Source: Myxococcales bacterium
Lineage (GTDB): Bacteria > Myxococcota > UBA796 > SXON01
Direction: 5' to 3'
Assembly (NCBI GenBank): GCA_009692585.1
Contig: SHYX01000026.1
Span: 4,487-68,486, forward strand
Length of the DNA: 64,000 bases
Made by a program: the position numbers and the translations under genes. How positions within the stretch are numbered: the stretch's first letter is position 1; the number at the start of each line of letters is the position of its first letter. The notes below the pieces were generated by a model that saw only the letters and a list, made by a program, of their open reading frames with translations, had not been told where the DNA came from and ran no database searches. Positions 18,713-27,948 of this stretch are shown here, piece after piece.

Positions 18713-19165
18713 GTGAGGGTCGCCCTGGGCGGCCCGATGGGCGTCGGAAAGAGCTCAGTTGCCCGCGGACTGGCGCTTCGACTCGGCGCCGCGCTCCACG
18801 ATCTCGACACCGAGATCGGCGACATCCCGGCCCTGTTTGCGGCAGGCGGAGAACCGGCGTTCCGCCGGGCTGAGCACGTCACGCTTCGGAAGCTCGCCGA
18901 CGCCGACGGGGTCCTCGCCTTGGGCGGCGGGACCCTGGAGGACGCCGACAACCGTGCCCTGTTGTGCGAGTGGACAGTCCTGGTGCTGATGGCGTCGCCG
19001 GCGATGCTTGAGTCGCGACTTACTACCGCAGGGAGACCGCTGGCCGGCCGCTGGCGGGAGCTGCTCGAGGCGCGGCGCGAGACCTGGGCCCGCTACGGGC
19101 CCCCAATCTGGACCGACGCCCTCACCATCCCCGGCGTCGTGGACGCCGTCCGCGCCCGATGCTGA
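18713..19165 (+). CDS. aroK: Shikimate kinase
   Basis: Phosphorylates shikimate at O3 with ATP in chorismate synthesis. At 150 residues it is slightly short for the family (about 165-175). The P-loop GGPMGVGKSS is at about 6-15, the shikimate-binding D-x-D region DLDTEIGD at about 30, the G-G-G of VLALGGGTLED near 70, and the lid with RPLAGRW near 110. The start is GTG at 18713. The end overlaps aroB by 7 bases. PilQ-AroK-AroB order is conserved across many proteobacteria, which supports all three calls. Confidence 0.9.
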   Translation: MRVALGGPMGVGKSSVARGLALRLGAALHDLDTEIGDIPALFAAGGEPAFRRAEHVTLRKLADADGVLALGGGTLEDADNRALLCEWTVLVLMASPAMLESRLTTAGRPLAGRWRELLEARRETWARYGPPIWTDALTIPGVVDAVRARC

Positions 19166-20235
19166 TTCACAGCACCCCGCTGACACTCGGGTACACCGTG
19201 GAGATAGCCTCAGACTTCAGCGGACTGGCCGCCGCGCTCGACGCGCTCGGCCTGAAACGGGCCGTCATCGTGACCAACCCGACGGTGCGCACCCTGCACG
19301 GCGCGGCCCTCGCCGAAGAGCTGCTCACCCTGGCACCCGCGTGGATCGAACTTCCCGACGGCGAGGTCCACAAGAACCTCGACAGCTGGCGGGTGCTGGT
19401 CTCGGAGCTGCTCGCGCGCCGCGTCGACCGCCAGACCGCGGTCATCGCGTTCGGCGGCGGAGTCATCGGCGATCTCGCGGGCTTCGCGGCGGCCACGGTG
19501 CTTCGCGGGCTCCCTCTGGTGCAGGTTCCCACCACGCTGCTCGCGGCGGTGGATGCGTCGGTTGGGGGAAAGACTGGCGTGAACACCACCGAAGGGAAAA
19601 ACCTGGTCGGTGCGTTCCACCAGCCGAAGCTCGTCTGGACCGCGCTGCACACCCTCCGCACCCTGCCCCAGCGCGAGACCCGGTGCGGGTTGGGGGAGCT
19701 CCTCAAGCACGCGGCGCTCGACGGGCCGGGCGCTCTGGCGCTCGTTCCGGCGGGTGCGGCGGCGCTCGCAGGCGACGACGACCGGGGTGCAGCGGAGGTC
19801 GTGGCCCGCTCGGTGGCAGTCAAGGCGCGCATCGTCGAGCGCGACCCCTTCGAGGTTGGGGACCGCGCACTCTTGAACCTCGGTCACACCCTCGGACACG
19901 CGATCGAGGTCGCCGGCGGCTACGGCGCGATCTCCCACGGCGAGGCCGTCTGCATCGGCATGATCGCGGCGGCCCGCCTGGGCGGGGAGCTCGCGGGGAC
20001 CACGTCCGCGTTCGTGCGCGAGCTCGAGTGCACCGCCGCCGCCTTGGGACTCGCGACGCAGCTGCCCCCGGGCCTCCGCGCCGCCGAGCTCGTGCGGGCA
20101 ATGGGATTCGACAAGAAGCGCGAGCGTGGTATGGTCAGGCTGGTGATCCCTGTGGCCGCTGGAGATGTACGCTTGATGGTCGTGTCAGACTCCGCCTTGA
20201 TCCGCCTGGCGGAGCTGGGGCGGGTGAGCTCGTGA
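19159..20235 (+). CDS. aroB: 3-dehydroquinate synthase
   Basis: Converts DAHP to 3-dehydroquinate, the second step of the shikimate pathway, using NAD and a divalent metal. The 358 residues match the family. NAD-binding elements GGGVIGDLAGFAA (about 96-108) and VPTTLLAAVDASVGGKTGVN (about 117-136) are intact. Metal ligands are the Glu in GLGELLKHA (about 179) and the histidines in NLGHTLGHAIE (about 240-250) and SHGEAV (about 261). It overlaps aroK upstream and the next gene by a GTGA overlap. Confidence 0.96.
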   Translation: MLIHSTPLTLGYTVEIASDFSGLAAALDALGLKRAVIVTNPTVRTLHGAALAEELLTLAPAWIELPDGEVHKNLDSWRVLVSELLARRVDRQTAVIAFGGGVIGDLAGFAAATVLRGLPLVQVPTTLLAAVDASVGGKTGVNTTEGKNLVGAFHQPKLVWTALHTLRTLPQRETRCGLGELLKHAALDGPGALALVPAGAAALAGDDDRGAAEVVARSVAVKARIVERDPFEVGDRALLNLGHTLGHAIEVAGGYGAISHGEAVCIGMIAAARLGGELAGTTSAFVRELECTAAALGLATQLPPGLRAAELVRAMGFDKKRERGMVRLVIPVAAGDVRLMVVSDSALIRLAELGRVSS

Positions 20236-20711
20236 CCGCCCTACTGTTCGCAGCGTGTGCGGCGCCCGACGCGGAGCCGGGCTCCGTCGTCCTGCCTCCT
20301 CCGGATGCCGCCGAACCGTGGGACGAGGCCTATACCGACGATGACGACATCGGTGGTCGCTTTCCGATGGAGGCGGTGGTTATCGGTCCCGACGGGGCCC
20401 CGGCGGTGGGGGTTCGTGTCAGCGTCCTGAGCGGGTGGGACGGCGCCTCGGTGCGCCTGCCGGGGAGTACGGCCGTTACCACGGTGCTCGACGTGCGGAC
20501 GAACGAGGTGATCGACCTCGGCCCTTGCGGCGGCGGCGCCACCGACTGCACGTGGCTCGAACTGGTTTCATCCGGCGCCGGCCGGATCAGCTTCGACGTC
20601 TTCGTCGACGTGGCGCCGAATTCTGGAGGCAGCGTGCCCGTCTTCATCTCCGCCGGCGGCGACGTGGCCAGCGTGGAGATCGAATTCGTCGACGCGCTTG
20701 TGGTACACTAA
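20232..20711 (+). CDS. Small putative lipoprotein, unknown function
   Basis: 159 residues from a GTG at 20232 that overlaps the aroB stop codon. The N-terminus has a short hydrophobic run ending in Cys (LLFAACAAP), suggesting a lipoprotein, though the signal lacks positive charges. The mature part is acidic (DEAYTDDDDIGG) and then looks like an immunoglobulin-like or carboxypeptidase-regulatory-like beta fold: EAVVIGPDGAPAVGVRVSV is a typical first-strand pattern. I do not recognise the family. The next gene has similar character, so the two may act together at the outer membrane. Confidence 0.6.
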   Translation: MTALLFAACAAPDAEPGSVVLPPPDAAEPWDEAYTDDDDIGGRFPMEAVVIGPDGAPAVGVRVSVLSGWDGASVRLPGSTAVTTVLDVRTNEVIDLGPCGGGATDCTWLELVSSGAGRISFDVFVDVAPNSGGSVPVFISAGGDVASVEIEFVDALVVH

Positions 20712-20729
20712 TCCGGTCGAGGTTCCGCG

Positions 20730-21335
20730 ATGGTCCTGCTGCTCGCCCATGCTGCCCTGCTCAATCTGAACGCGTGCTCGGAAGGACCGTTCGATCCTCC
20801 CTACGATGCCACCATCGGGTCGTCAACCGAAGGGCTCACCGTCATCTACAACGCGGCGTTGGCCGACGAGGACGGGTACGGTCTCGTCTACCACAACCAG
20901 GCGATCGTCAAGCACGAGGACGAGTACGGCCGAAACCTGCCGCTCGAAAACATCGTCGTCGAGATCTACAGCTACTGGTCGGGGACCTACCTCCTGCCTC
21001 AAAAAGCCGTCACCAAGGTCGACGACTTCCTCACGGAGTGCACCGAGGGTAGCGGCGACGAGGAATTCCAGGCCCTTTGCGCCGTGTTCCTCAACGACCC
21101 GGACCACGAGTACTACGAGCTGACGGGCAAGTACCTGCTCGCGGCGGATACGGGGGACCCGGCCACCTACCGCCCGAACTACCTGCGCGGCGTCACGGAC
21201 ACCCGGGGCATCGTCGACTTCTACCTTTTCCTGGACAGCACCCCGGGCGGCGGCACGGACTTCGGCATCGAGATGGGCACCTCCGTCGATCAGACCGTGC
21301 TCATCGTCAGCTCCGCCACCGTCGATGGGAAGTAG
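20730..21335 (+). CDS. Putative lipoprotein, unknown function
   Basis: 201 residues with an N-terminal hydrophobic stretch and LNAC, a plausible lipobox. The mature protein contains an Ig-like pattern (LPLENIVVEIYSYWSGTYLL) and a Cys pair near 103 and 117 (ECTEG, LCAVF) that could form a disulfide. It lies 18 bases after the preceding small lipoprotein gene and shows the same beta-rich, acidic make-up. No family is recognised. The start ATG at 20730 is the only good one. Confidence 0.65.
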   Translation: MVLLLAHAALLNLNACSEGPFDPPYDATIGSSTEGLTVIYNAALADEDGYGLVYHNQAIVKHEDEYGRNLPLENIVVEIYSYWSGTYLLPQKAVTKVDDFLTECTEGSGDEEFQALCAVFLNDPDHEYYELTGKYLLAADTGDPATYRPNYLRGVTDTRGIVDFYLFLDSTPGGGTDFGIEMGTSVDQTVLIVSSATVDGK

Positions 21336-21376
21336 TCACGAACTCCGAGGCTGAGATCGCTCAGCTGCGGAAGCGC

Positions 21377-22069
21377 TTGCGCCACGACGCGCGCTCGTTG
21401 GCGTTTGTCCCGCTCGCCGAGCTGTTGCGTCGGGAGGGACAGCGCGGCGAGGCCCTGTCGGTGATTCGTTCCGGTCTCCGACACCACCCCGAGCACAGTC
21501 CGGCGCGGGTGGTACTGGCCCGGATTCACCTCGAATCCGGCAGCCGCGCCCTGGCCATGGGCGTACTGGAGGAGGTGGTCCAGACCGACCCGGAGAACGT
21601 CGCCGCCGGGGCGATGTTGGCGGGGCTCCTCGTCGAGGACGGGCGGTTTCGTGAGGCCGAGTCGATCCTGGAGCGGCTCCGCTTGAACGCGCCCGCCGAC
21701 CCGGTCGTGCAGGCGCTCCTGTCGCGCGCGCGACCGCCGAGCAAAACCCTCCACGGAGAGCGTGGCGACCCGTTCGACACCGAGGCCTGGGCCGATGGCT
21801 TGGCCGCCCGGGGTGACTACCCGCGCGCGACCCGCGCCTGGCAGCGGATCTTCGGGGCCAATCCCCGCGACACCCGCGCGCGAGGACGGGTGGTGGATCT
21901 CAGCAGGGCCCTGGATGGCCACGGCAGCAACGCCGGAACCCGCGCGCAGAGTCGGGCTCGCTACCGAGTACCCGGCTATGGCGACGCCGTCCGGGCGCTG
22001 CTCGAGGATCACGAGGGCCCCGCCCCCACCAACGCGCCCGCGTGGGCACGGCCCTACTGGAGCGACTGA
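21377..22069 (+). CDS. TPR protein with uncertain start
   Basis: Three to four tetratricopeptide repeats are visible ([76 protein letters not shown]). Coding character extends back to about 21335, immediately after the preceding stop, but no ATG or GTG exists in that stretch. In-frame candidates are CTG 21365, TTG 21377 and TTG 21398; I use 21377, which has a GGAAG a few bases upstream. The C-terminus is rich in Arg/Ala/Pro. The stop overlaps the aroQ ATG (TGATG). It probably mediates protein contacts; the partner is unknown. Confidence 0.6.
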   Translation: MRHDARSLAFVPLAELLRREGQRGEALSVIRSGLRHHPEHSPARVVLARIHLESGSRALAMGVLEEVVQTDPENVAAGAMLAGLLVEDGRFREAESILERLRLNAPADPVVQALLSRARPPSKTLHGERGDPFDTEAWADGLAARGDYPRATRAWQRIFGANPRDTRARGRVVDLSRALDGHGSNAGTRAQSRARYRVPGYGDAVRALLEDHEGPAPTNAPAWARPYWSD

Positions 22070-22491
22070 TGCGTGTGCTGGTACTCCATGGTCCGAACCT
22101 GAACCTGCTCGGGGAGAGGGAACCCGAGACCTATGGACGGTCCACGCTCGCGGACATCGATGCCCTCCTTCTGCGGGTCGCGGCCGAGTTCGGAGCGACC
22201 GTCGAATGCGTCCAGAGCAACCACGAGGGCGCGCTGGTCGACCGCATCCAGGCGGCCCGAGGTCAAGTCGACGCGATCCTCATCAATCCTGGGGGGCTCA
22301 CCCACACCTCAGTCGTGCTGCGCGACGCGCTCCTCGCGGTGGGGCTCCCCTTTGTCGAGGTACACCTCAGCAACATCAACGCGCGCGAGCCGTTCCGCCG
22401 CCGGTCCTACCTGTCGGACGTCGCGCGCGGCGTCGTGAGCGGCTTCGGCCCCGCGTCATACGAGTTGGGCCTGCGCGGGCTACTCGGTTAG
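22069..22491 (+). CDS. aroQ: Type II 3-dehydroquinate dehydratase
   Basis: Converts 3-dehydroquinate to 3-dehydroshikimate, the third step of the shikimate pathway. The 140 residues fit the small dodecameric type II enzyme. Motifs are [19 protein letters not shown] (about 4-22, with the catalytic Tyr), [15 protein letters not shown] (about 47), [17 protein letters not shown] (about 74-90, with the Asn/His site) and [18 protein letters not shown] (about 98-115). A frame beginning 27 bases upstream exists, but the ATG at 22069 gives the canonical N-terminus. It precedes accB-accC, a common bacterial order. Confidence 0.95.
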   Translation: MRVLVLHGPNLNLLGEREPETYGRSTLADIDALLLRVAAEFGATVECVQSNHEGALVDRIQAARGQVDAILINPGGLTHTSVVLRDALLAVGLPFVEVHLSNINAREPFRRRSYLSDVARGVVSGFGPASYELGLRGLLG

Positions 22492-22514
22492 GCTCCGGCC
22501 GCCGCGGAGACCGG

Positions 22515-22958
22515 ATGGATCATAAGGGAGTGCGTGACATGGTACGCCTGATGAAAACTCAGGGAGTTGCCGAGTTCACCTGGAAACAAGAGGGCGTCGA
22601 GCTGGCGGTGAAGTTCGGCGGCTACGCCCAACCCATGGCCGGGGCGCCCCCTGTGGCCCCCGCGCCGGCCGCAGTCTCCCTGCCGGCCACGCCGACCGCG
22701 CGCAGCGGCACGGTCGACCAGAAGGTGGTACGAGCGCCGATCGTCGGCACCTTCTACCGCGCGCCTTCCCCCGACGTGCCGGCCTATGCGAGCGTCGGCG
22801 ACAAGGTGCGCAAGGGTCAGGTGGTCTGCATCATCGAGGCGATGAAGCTGATGAACCAGGTCGAGTCCGACGTGGACGGCGTCGTCGTCGAGATCCTCGT
22901 GGACAATGGACAACCGGTGCAGTTCGGTCAGGAACTGTTCCGACTGTCCCCCGGGTAA
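22515..22958 (+). CDS. accB: Acetyl-CoA carboxylase biotin carboxyl carrier protein
   Basis: Carries biotin between carboxylase and transferase sites in the first step of fatty-acid synthesis. The 147 residues comprise an N-terminal amphipathic segment (VRLMKTQGVAEFTWKQEGVE), an Ala/Pro linker (about 38-70), and the biotinyl domain (about 72-147) with IVGTFYRAPSPDVPAYASVG, the biotinylation site EAMKLMNQ (Lys about 116), and the thumb-containing fold typical of bacterial BCCP. accC starts 5 bases downstream. Confidence 0.95.
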   Translation: MDHKGVRDMVRLMKTQGVAEFTWKQEGVELAVKFGGYAQPMAGAPPVAPAPAAVSLPATPTARSGTVDQKVVRAPIVGTFYRAPSPDVPAYASVGDKVRKGQVVCIIEAMKLMNQVESDVDGVVVEILVDNGQPVQFGQELFRLSPG

Positions 22959-22963
22959 TTCGC

Positions 22964-24310
22964 GTGTTCCGCAAGGTCCTCATCGCCAACCGGGGCGAAA
23001 TCGCAATGCGGGTGATTCGCGCCTGCCGCGAGCTCGACATTCGGACGGTCGCGGTCTACTCCGAGGCCGACCGCCACGCACTCCACGTCCGCTTCGCCGA
23101 CGAGAGCGTCTGCATCGGGCCCCCCCCCGCGCGGCAGAGCTACCTCAACATCCCTGCGGTCATCTCCGCGGCAGACATCACCCGGTCGGACGCGGTCCAT
23201 CCCGGGTACGGCTTTCTGGCCGAAAACGCCACCTTCGCCGAGGCCGTGAACGCGCACGGCATGACCTTCATCGGCCCCTCGCCGGAACATCTCCGGCAGT
23301 TCGGCGACAAACTCTCCGCCAAGGCCGCCGCTCGCGCCGCCGGCCTCCCCCTCCTCCCTGGGAGTCACGGGGCCGTCGAGTCGCTGGACGAGTGCGTCGA
23401 GGTCGCGAGGCTGATCGGCTTTCCGCTGATGCTCAAAGCCGCCGCAGGCGGCGGCGGCAAGGGAATGCGCGTCGTCGAGGACGAAGAGACGCTGCGAAAG
23501 GTATTCGCGGTGACCACCGCCGAAGCGATGGCCGCCTTTGGCTCCGGCGCCGTGTTCCTGGAGCGCTTTCTGCGCGCCCCACGGCACATCGAGGTGCAGT
23601 TCGCGGGAGACCGCTTCGGGGCGGCCGTCCACGTCGGAGAACGCGACTGCTCCATGCAACGTCGGCACCAGAAGATCATCGAAGAAGCACCGGCGCCGAA
23701 CCTGAACGAAGATCTTCGTGACCGCATCCGCGCGGCCGCAGCCAGGTTGGTCGCCTCCACCGGATACGTCACGGTCGGAACGTGTGAGTTCCTTGTCGAA
23801 GGGGACGAGTTCCACTTTCTCGAGGTGAACCCGCGCATCCAGGTGGAACACCCCGTCACCGAGATGGTGACCGGGATCGACCTGGTGCAACTGCAGATCC
23901 GCCTCGCCGCCGGCGAGCCGATGCCCTTTGCCCAGAGCGAAGTACGGATGCGTGGCCACGCCATCGAGATCCGCGTCAACGCCGAAGACCCGTGGAAATT
24001 CACCCCGTCCCCGGGGAAGATCACTGGGTACCACGCGCCGGGCGGCCCTGGAATCCGCGTGGACTCCTCGGTGCACGAAGGGGCCATGGTCCAGCCGTAC
24101 TATGACAGTCTGGCGGCGAAGATCATCGCCCATGCGCCCGACCGGGAGGGCGCGATCCGCAAGCTCCTCGGAGCGATGGACGAGGTTGTGATAGAAGGGA
24201 TCCGTACGTCGCTGCCCCTCCAACGGCTGCTCCTGGCCGACCCGGCGTTCAGCGGCGTGCGATTCCACACCCGCTTCATCGATGAATGGCTGAAGAACCG
24301 ACCGGGGTGA
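22964..24310 (+). CDS. accC: Biotin carboxylase subunit of acetyl-CoA carboxylase
   Basis: ATP-dependent carboxylation of BCCP-biotin using bicarbonate. It is 448 residues, starting at GTG 22964 (FRKVLIANRGEIAMRVIRA). Conserved elements are the Gly-rich ATP lid AAAGGGGKGMRVV (about 160-172), the biotin/bicarbonate region ERDCSMQRRHQKIIEEAPAP (about 226-245), EVNPRIQVEHPVTEMVTG (about 287-304) with catalytic Arg and Glu, and RGHAIEIRVNAED (about 328). The accA and accD subunits are not in the window. Confidence 0.97.
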   Translation: MFRKVLIANRGEIAMRVIRACRELDIRTVAVYSEADRHALHVRFADESVCIGPPPARQSYLNIPAVISAADITRSDAVHPGYGFLAENATFAEAVNAHGMTFIGPSPEHLRQFGDKLSAKAAARAAGLPLLPGSHGAVESLDECVEVARLIGFPLMLKAAAGGGGKGMRVVEDEETLRKVFAVTTAEAMAAFGSGAVFLERFLRAPRHIEVQFAGDRFGAAVHVGERDCSMQRRHQKIIEEAPAPNLNEDLRDRIRAAAARLVASTGYVTVGTCEFLVEGDEFHFLEVNPRIQVEHPVTEMVTGIDLVQLQIRLAAGEPMPFAQSEVRMRGHAIEIRVNAEDPWKFTPSPGKITGYHAPGGPGIRVDSSVHEGAMVQPYYDSLAAKIIAHAPDREGAIRKLLGAMDEVVIEGIRTSLPLQRLLLADPAFSGVRFHTRFIDEWLKNRPG

Positions 24311-24317
24311 GCGACCC

Positions 24318-26246
24318 GTGACCACCGAACGCCAACGTCTCGAACAAGCAGCCCTTGAGCAGCTCAACCGCGGCAGCGCCGAAGGGGCGCTCAAGGCGTA
24401 CCTGTCGATCCTGCGCCTCGATCCAAAGGACCGGCGGGTGCGGCAGAAGGTGGGTGATATCTACCTGCGGCAGGGGAAAAATCAGGATGCGGAACGGCAC
24501 CTCCGCGAGGTCGCCGAGGGGCTCTTGAAGGAGAACGCCCACCGGGCGGCGGTTTCCGTGCTCAAGCAGCTCGCGTCCCTGCGTCCCGACGACCCGCAGA
24601 TCCAACTGGACCTGGGTGAGTGTTATCTGGCGGGCGCCTACCAGTCGGACGCGAGGGCCTGTTTCGACGCCGCGCTCCGCGCGTGGATGGGGATCGGAAA
24701 ACCACTGCTCGCCGCCAAAGCAGCCAAGCGGCTGGTGGACGCCACCCCCCAGGATCAGACCGCGCGCCTGCGGGTGGCGGAGCTGCTCGAAGCCGGGGGG
24801 GATATCGACGGAGCGTCGGGCGCCTACGCCGAGGTGATGGAGGAGTTCCGACGCCGGGGCCGGATGGACGAAGTCGGCCGCATCGCCGAACTGGCGCTCA
24901 AGGGTCGTCCGGAGGATGTCGGACTGCTCCTCGACGCCGCTGCCGGCCGCATCCAGCAGGGTGAGTTCAAGCGCGCACTTCAGGCCCTGCAGGGCGCGTT
25001 CCTGAAGGCGCCGAAGGAACCGCGAACCCTTGACCTCCTGGCGCAGGCCTTCGAGGGTGCGGGGCAGGCCGAACGTGCCCTGAAGGTGCTCCTGGAGCTG
25101 TCCCGCGTGGGTGCGGACCGGAACGACATCGCCGCCGAAGCAGACGCCCTTCGTCGCGCGGCCGCGCTGGGACCCCACGACACCGAGGTGGCCGAGCGTT
25201 TGGCGCTGGCCGAAGATCGCCTCGGCCGGCTGGAGCGAAAGGTCACGGGCCTCCAGTGCGTCGAGCCTGCCGACGAAGCTACCCTTCGCGACGTGGTCCG
25301 TGCCGAAGTGCTGGTCCGCTACGGAAAGCACGCTGCGGCCGAAGCAGGCCTGCGCGCCGCGATGAGCGGTCAGCCCGACTCGATCGCGCTGATGGCCAGC
25401 CTTGCCGAGCTCCTCGTGGCGGCGGGGCGCGTACCCGACGCCTTGCCGTGGATGGAGCGTCTGGTGCCTCGCGCGGGTGCCGAAGCGTCGACGATTCTCG
25501 ACCGCATGGCGCTCCTCCGCGGAATCGACCGCGTCGAGGTCCCCGCCCCGGTCAACGACGACGATCTGCTCGACGACGACCTCGTCGACGACGACCGACC
25601 GACCGCGCCGCCCGTCGCCAGGGGTGAACCTGAGGGTGCCACCGAGCGAGGGGACCGCCTGCATCAGGAGGGCAACCTCGCCGGGGCGCTGACGGCCTGG
25701 CGAGAGGCGCTGTCCGAAGACCCGCTCAACGACGCGGTGCTGGTCCGGATCGCCGCGTTGCGCAACGCGGCACGCGCCGGCGAGCGAGTGCCGGCCGCCG
25801 AGCCGGACTTCGGCGCGCCCGACGACGGTACGTTCGCGGAGGTCGAGCCCGATGCGTTGGCCGGCGACTCCTGGCGCCAGGGTGACGCAGCGACCGCCGA
25901 CCTCGAGCGCGCGGCCACGCTGGCGGCGGCGGGAGAGTTCTCCGATGCACGGGACCTCGCTCGCCCCCATCCCGGCCTCGCGGCGCGCGTGGTCGAGGCG
26001 CGCTGCCTCGAGGCGCTGGGCGACCCGGCCGGCTCGCTGGACATGCTTCGCGAGGCAACCAGCGAGGCCGCTGACACCGACCCCGCCTATCCGGAGGCGA
26101 TCTTCGACCTCGCAGGTCTCTACAGCCTCACGCAGAAGACGAGGGCGGCGCTCCGCCTGCTCGAAGAGCTCCGCGATCTCGCGCCGGCCTACCGCAGCGC
26201 CGAGGTGGACGTGCGGCTTCGCGGCCTCAAGGCCTTCGGCCGCTGA
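24318..26246 (+). CDS. Large TPR-repeat protein
   Basis: 642 residues from GTG 24318, seven bases after accC. It is almost entirely helical repeats: an N-terminal run (ALEQLNRGSAEGALKAYLSIL, KVGDIYLRQGKNQDAERHLREV) through about residue 400, a very acidic linker at about 413-425 (repeated DDD), and a second repeat block to the C-terminus. There is no signal peptide and no catalytic domain. In this lineage such proteins often scaffold signalling or motility complexes, but nothing here identifies the partner. It is convergent with the CPBP protease gene, five bases away. Confidence 0.75.
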   Translation: MTTERQRLEQAALEQLNRGSAEGALKAYLSILRLDPKDRRVRQKVGDIYLRQGKNQDAERHLREVAEGLLKENAHRAAVSVLKQLASLRPDDPQIQLDLGECYLAGAYQSDARACFDAALRAWMGIGKPLLAAKAAKRLVDATPQDQTARLRVAELLEAGGDIDGASGAYAEVMEEFRRRGRMDEVGRIAELALKGRPEDVGLLLDAAAGRIQQGEFKRALQALQGAFLKAPKEPRTLDLLAQAFEGAGQAERALKVLLELSRVGADRNDIAAEADALRRAAALGPHDTEVAERLALAEDRLGRLERKVTGLQCVEPADEATLRDVVRAEVLVRYGKHAAAEAGLRAAMSGQPDSIALMASLAELLVAAGRVPDALPWMERLVPRAGAEASTILDRMALLRGIDRVEVPAPVNDDDLLDDDLVDDDRPTAPPVARGEPEGATERGDRLHQEGNLAGALTAWREALSEDPLNDAVLVRIAALRNAARAGERVPAAEPDFGAPDDGTFAEVEPDALAGDSWRQGDAATADLERAATLAAAGEFSDARDLARPHPGLAARVVEARCLEALGDPAGSLDMLREATSEAADTDPAYPEAIFDLAGLYSLTQKTRAALRLLEELRDLAPAYRSAEVDVRLRGLKAFGR

Positions 26247-26251
26247 CGCGG

Positions 26252-27124
26252 TCAGTCGCTGAGGTAGGCCGCGTTGAGCCAGGTGACGCTGATGTTGCAG
26301 AAGGCGTGGAACAGCGCCCCCGCCAGCGGTCCACCCGAACGTTCCCGCATCCAGCCGAACACGAGACCGGGAAAGAACGTCGCGAAGTGCCACCAGCGCA
26401 GGGTCACCAATGAGTGGCCGAATGCGAAGAACAAGCTCGCGACCACCAGACCCGGCCCGACGCTCGCTCCGAAGATCCGCCACCGACGGGGAAAGACTTC
26501 GTTCAGACGCGTCTGAACGTAGCCCCGGTAGAAGAACTCCTCAGGAATCGCGACGTAGAACAGGTGATAGAGGACCAGGAGCAGCGGATCGGGCGGGACG
26601 ACCAGCTTGGCGTCGAGGGTGCGCGTGAGCGTGGTCCACGGGTCGACGCCGAGCCATTCCAGGCTCACGAGGTCGCGGGCCAGCCGGCGGACGTCGTCGA
26701 CGTCGGCCACCGCGCCCGAGAACGCCAGCAGCGACGCAAAGGCATTCTGATACAGGTGGTAGCCCAGAAGATACGGGACCAGAACCACCGACACGACGCC
26801 GAGGAACAGCCAAGCGGCCGACCCCCAGGCCGCCCGATCATCGAACGCCGGGATCGCGATCCGGTAGGCGTAGCTGTCGACGCCCCGCCATTGGCACAGG
26901 TACACCGGAGCGTAGATGAACAGGAACGGCACAGCCGCGAGGACCACGTCGCGAAGTTGAAACCCGGCCACGCCCAGCAGGGGGATCTGGGTCTGGACCA
27001 CCGTGACCAGCCGAATGGCCAGCAGCGTGACCAGCCAAAGGGCAGCCAACTCGGCCAACACCCGCCAGCGCACCCGGCGCGACGGCGACGGGTCCTCGGG
27101 TCCCAGTTCCACCACACCGTTCAA
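26252..27124 (-). CDS. CPBP-family intramembrane glutamic protease
   Basis: 290 residues with about eight hydrophobic segments. The three CPBP motifs are present: EEFFYRGYVQ (about 189-198), FAFGHSLVTL (about 227-236) and ALFHAFCN (about 269-276). These supply the Glu-Glu, His and His/Asn catalytic set known for Rce1-like proteases. The start is TTG at 27124, overlapping the larE stop. Some CPBP proteins in this phylum are myxosortases for MYXO-CTERM proteins, but none of the surface proteins in this window shows such a tail, so that role is unproven here. Confidence 0.88.
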   Translation of the reverse strand: MNGVVELGPEDPSPSRRVRWRVLAELAALWLVTLLAIRLVTVVQTQIPLLGVAGFQLRDVVLAAVPFLFIYAPVYLCQWRGVDSYAYRIAIPAFDDRAAWGSAAWLFLGVVSVVLVPYLLGYHLYQNAFASLLAFSGAVADVDDVRRLARDLVSLEWLGVDPWTTLTRTLDAKLVVPPDPLLLVLYHLFYVAIPEEFFYRGYVQTRLNEVFPRRWRIFGASVGPGLVVASLFFAFGHSLVTLRWWHFATFFPGLVFGWMRERSGGPLAGALFHAFCNISVTWLNAAYLSD

Positions 27125-27948
27125 GCCGCAGATCCTCCGCCGCGGCGGTAGCCCGACAGATCAAGGGTGACCATGCGAAAGCCAGCCTCCCGCGCCACGC
27201 GCGACAAAGCGTCGCGCACCTCCGGCTCCACGGCGCGGCGAAGCTCGTCCACCCCCAGCTCGATACGCGCGAGATCCCCGCCATCGATCGCGTGGACCCG
27301 CACCCGATAGACCCGGAAGCCCGCGACGCTCAGCTGGCGTTCGACGGCTGCGATCGCTCGCAGCCGCTCGCGGGTCACCGCGGTCCCGACCGCTACCCGA
27401 CTGCCGAGGCACGGGGCGGCCGGCTTGTCCCACACCGCGAGGTTTCGGGCACGCGCCACCCGCCGCACCCGGTCCTTGTCGAATCCGGCCTCGACCAGCG
27501 GATGAAGGACGCCGAGCTCGGCCGCGGCGCGCAGGCCGGGGCGGTGCTCGGCGAGATCATCGAGCACGGTTCCATCCACGACGGCGGCGTAGCCCTCGCG
27601 CCGGGCGAAGGCCTCCGCGAGCTCGAAGAGCTCGGTCTTGCAGTGATAACAGCGGTCCCCGACGTTGTCCCGGTACCCCGGACGATCGAGCTCTTGCGAC
27701 GACAGGACCACGTGTCGGGCGCCGAAGCTCGCCGCCACGGCAGCCGCGGCCTCGCGTTCCTCGGCGGTCAGGGACTCACTTGCCGCCGTCAGCGCGCACA
27801 CCCGCCCTCCGAGCGCCTCCTGGGCGACGTGCAGCAGCAACGAGGAATCGACTCCACCGGAAAACGCCACGACCACCGACTCGAGTTCGCCGAGCCGTCG
27901 CGACAGTCGTGCCACAGCCTCGCGGTCCTGGGCGAGCTGCTCGCTCAC
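27121..27948 (-). CDS. larE: LarE-type ATP-dependent sacrificial sulfur transferase
   Basis: Adds sulfur to the nicotinate-derived precursor of the nickel-pincer nucleotide cofactor in known LarE proteins, or belongs to a close PP-loop relative. The 275 residues start at a GTG overlapping the upstream stop; a longer open frame upstream is antisense noise. The PP-loop SGGVDSS is at 30-36 and RCYHCKTELF at about 99-108. The PCLGSR motif carries Cys180, matching the sacrificial cysteine (Cys176) of L. plantarum LarE. larB, larC and larA are not in the window, so the cofactor pathway cannot be confirmed locally. Confidence 0.85.
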   Translation of the reverse strand: MSEQLAQDREAVARLSRRLGELESVVVAFSGGVDSSLLLHVAQEALGGRVCALTAASESLTAEEREAAAAVAASFGARHVVLSSQELDRPGYRDNVGDRCYHCKTELFELAEAFARREGYAAVVDGTVLDDLAEHRPGLRAAAELGVLHPLVEAGFDKDRVRRVARARNLAVWDKPAAPCLGSRVAVGTAVTRERLRAIAAVERQLSVAGFRVYRVRVHAIDGGDLARIELGVDELRRAVEPEVRDALSRVAREAGFRMVTLDLSGYRRGGGSAA

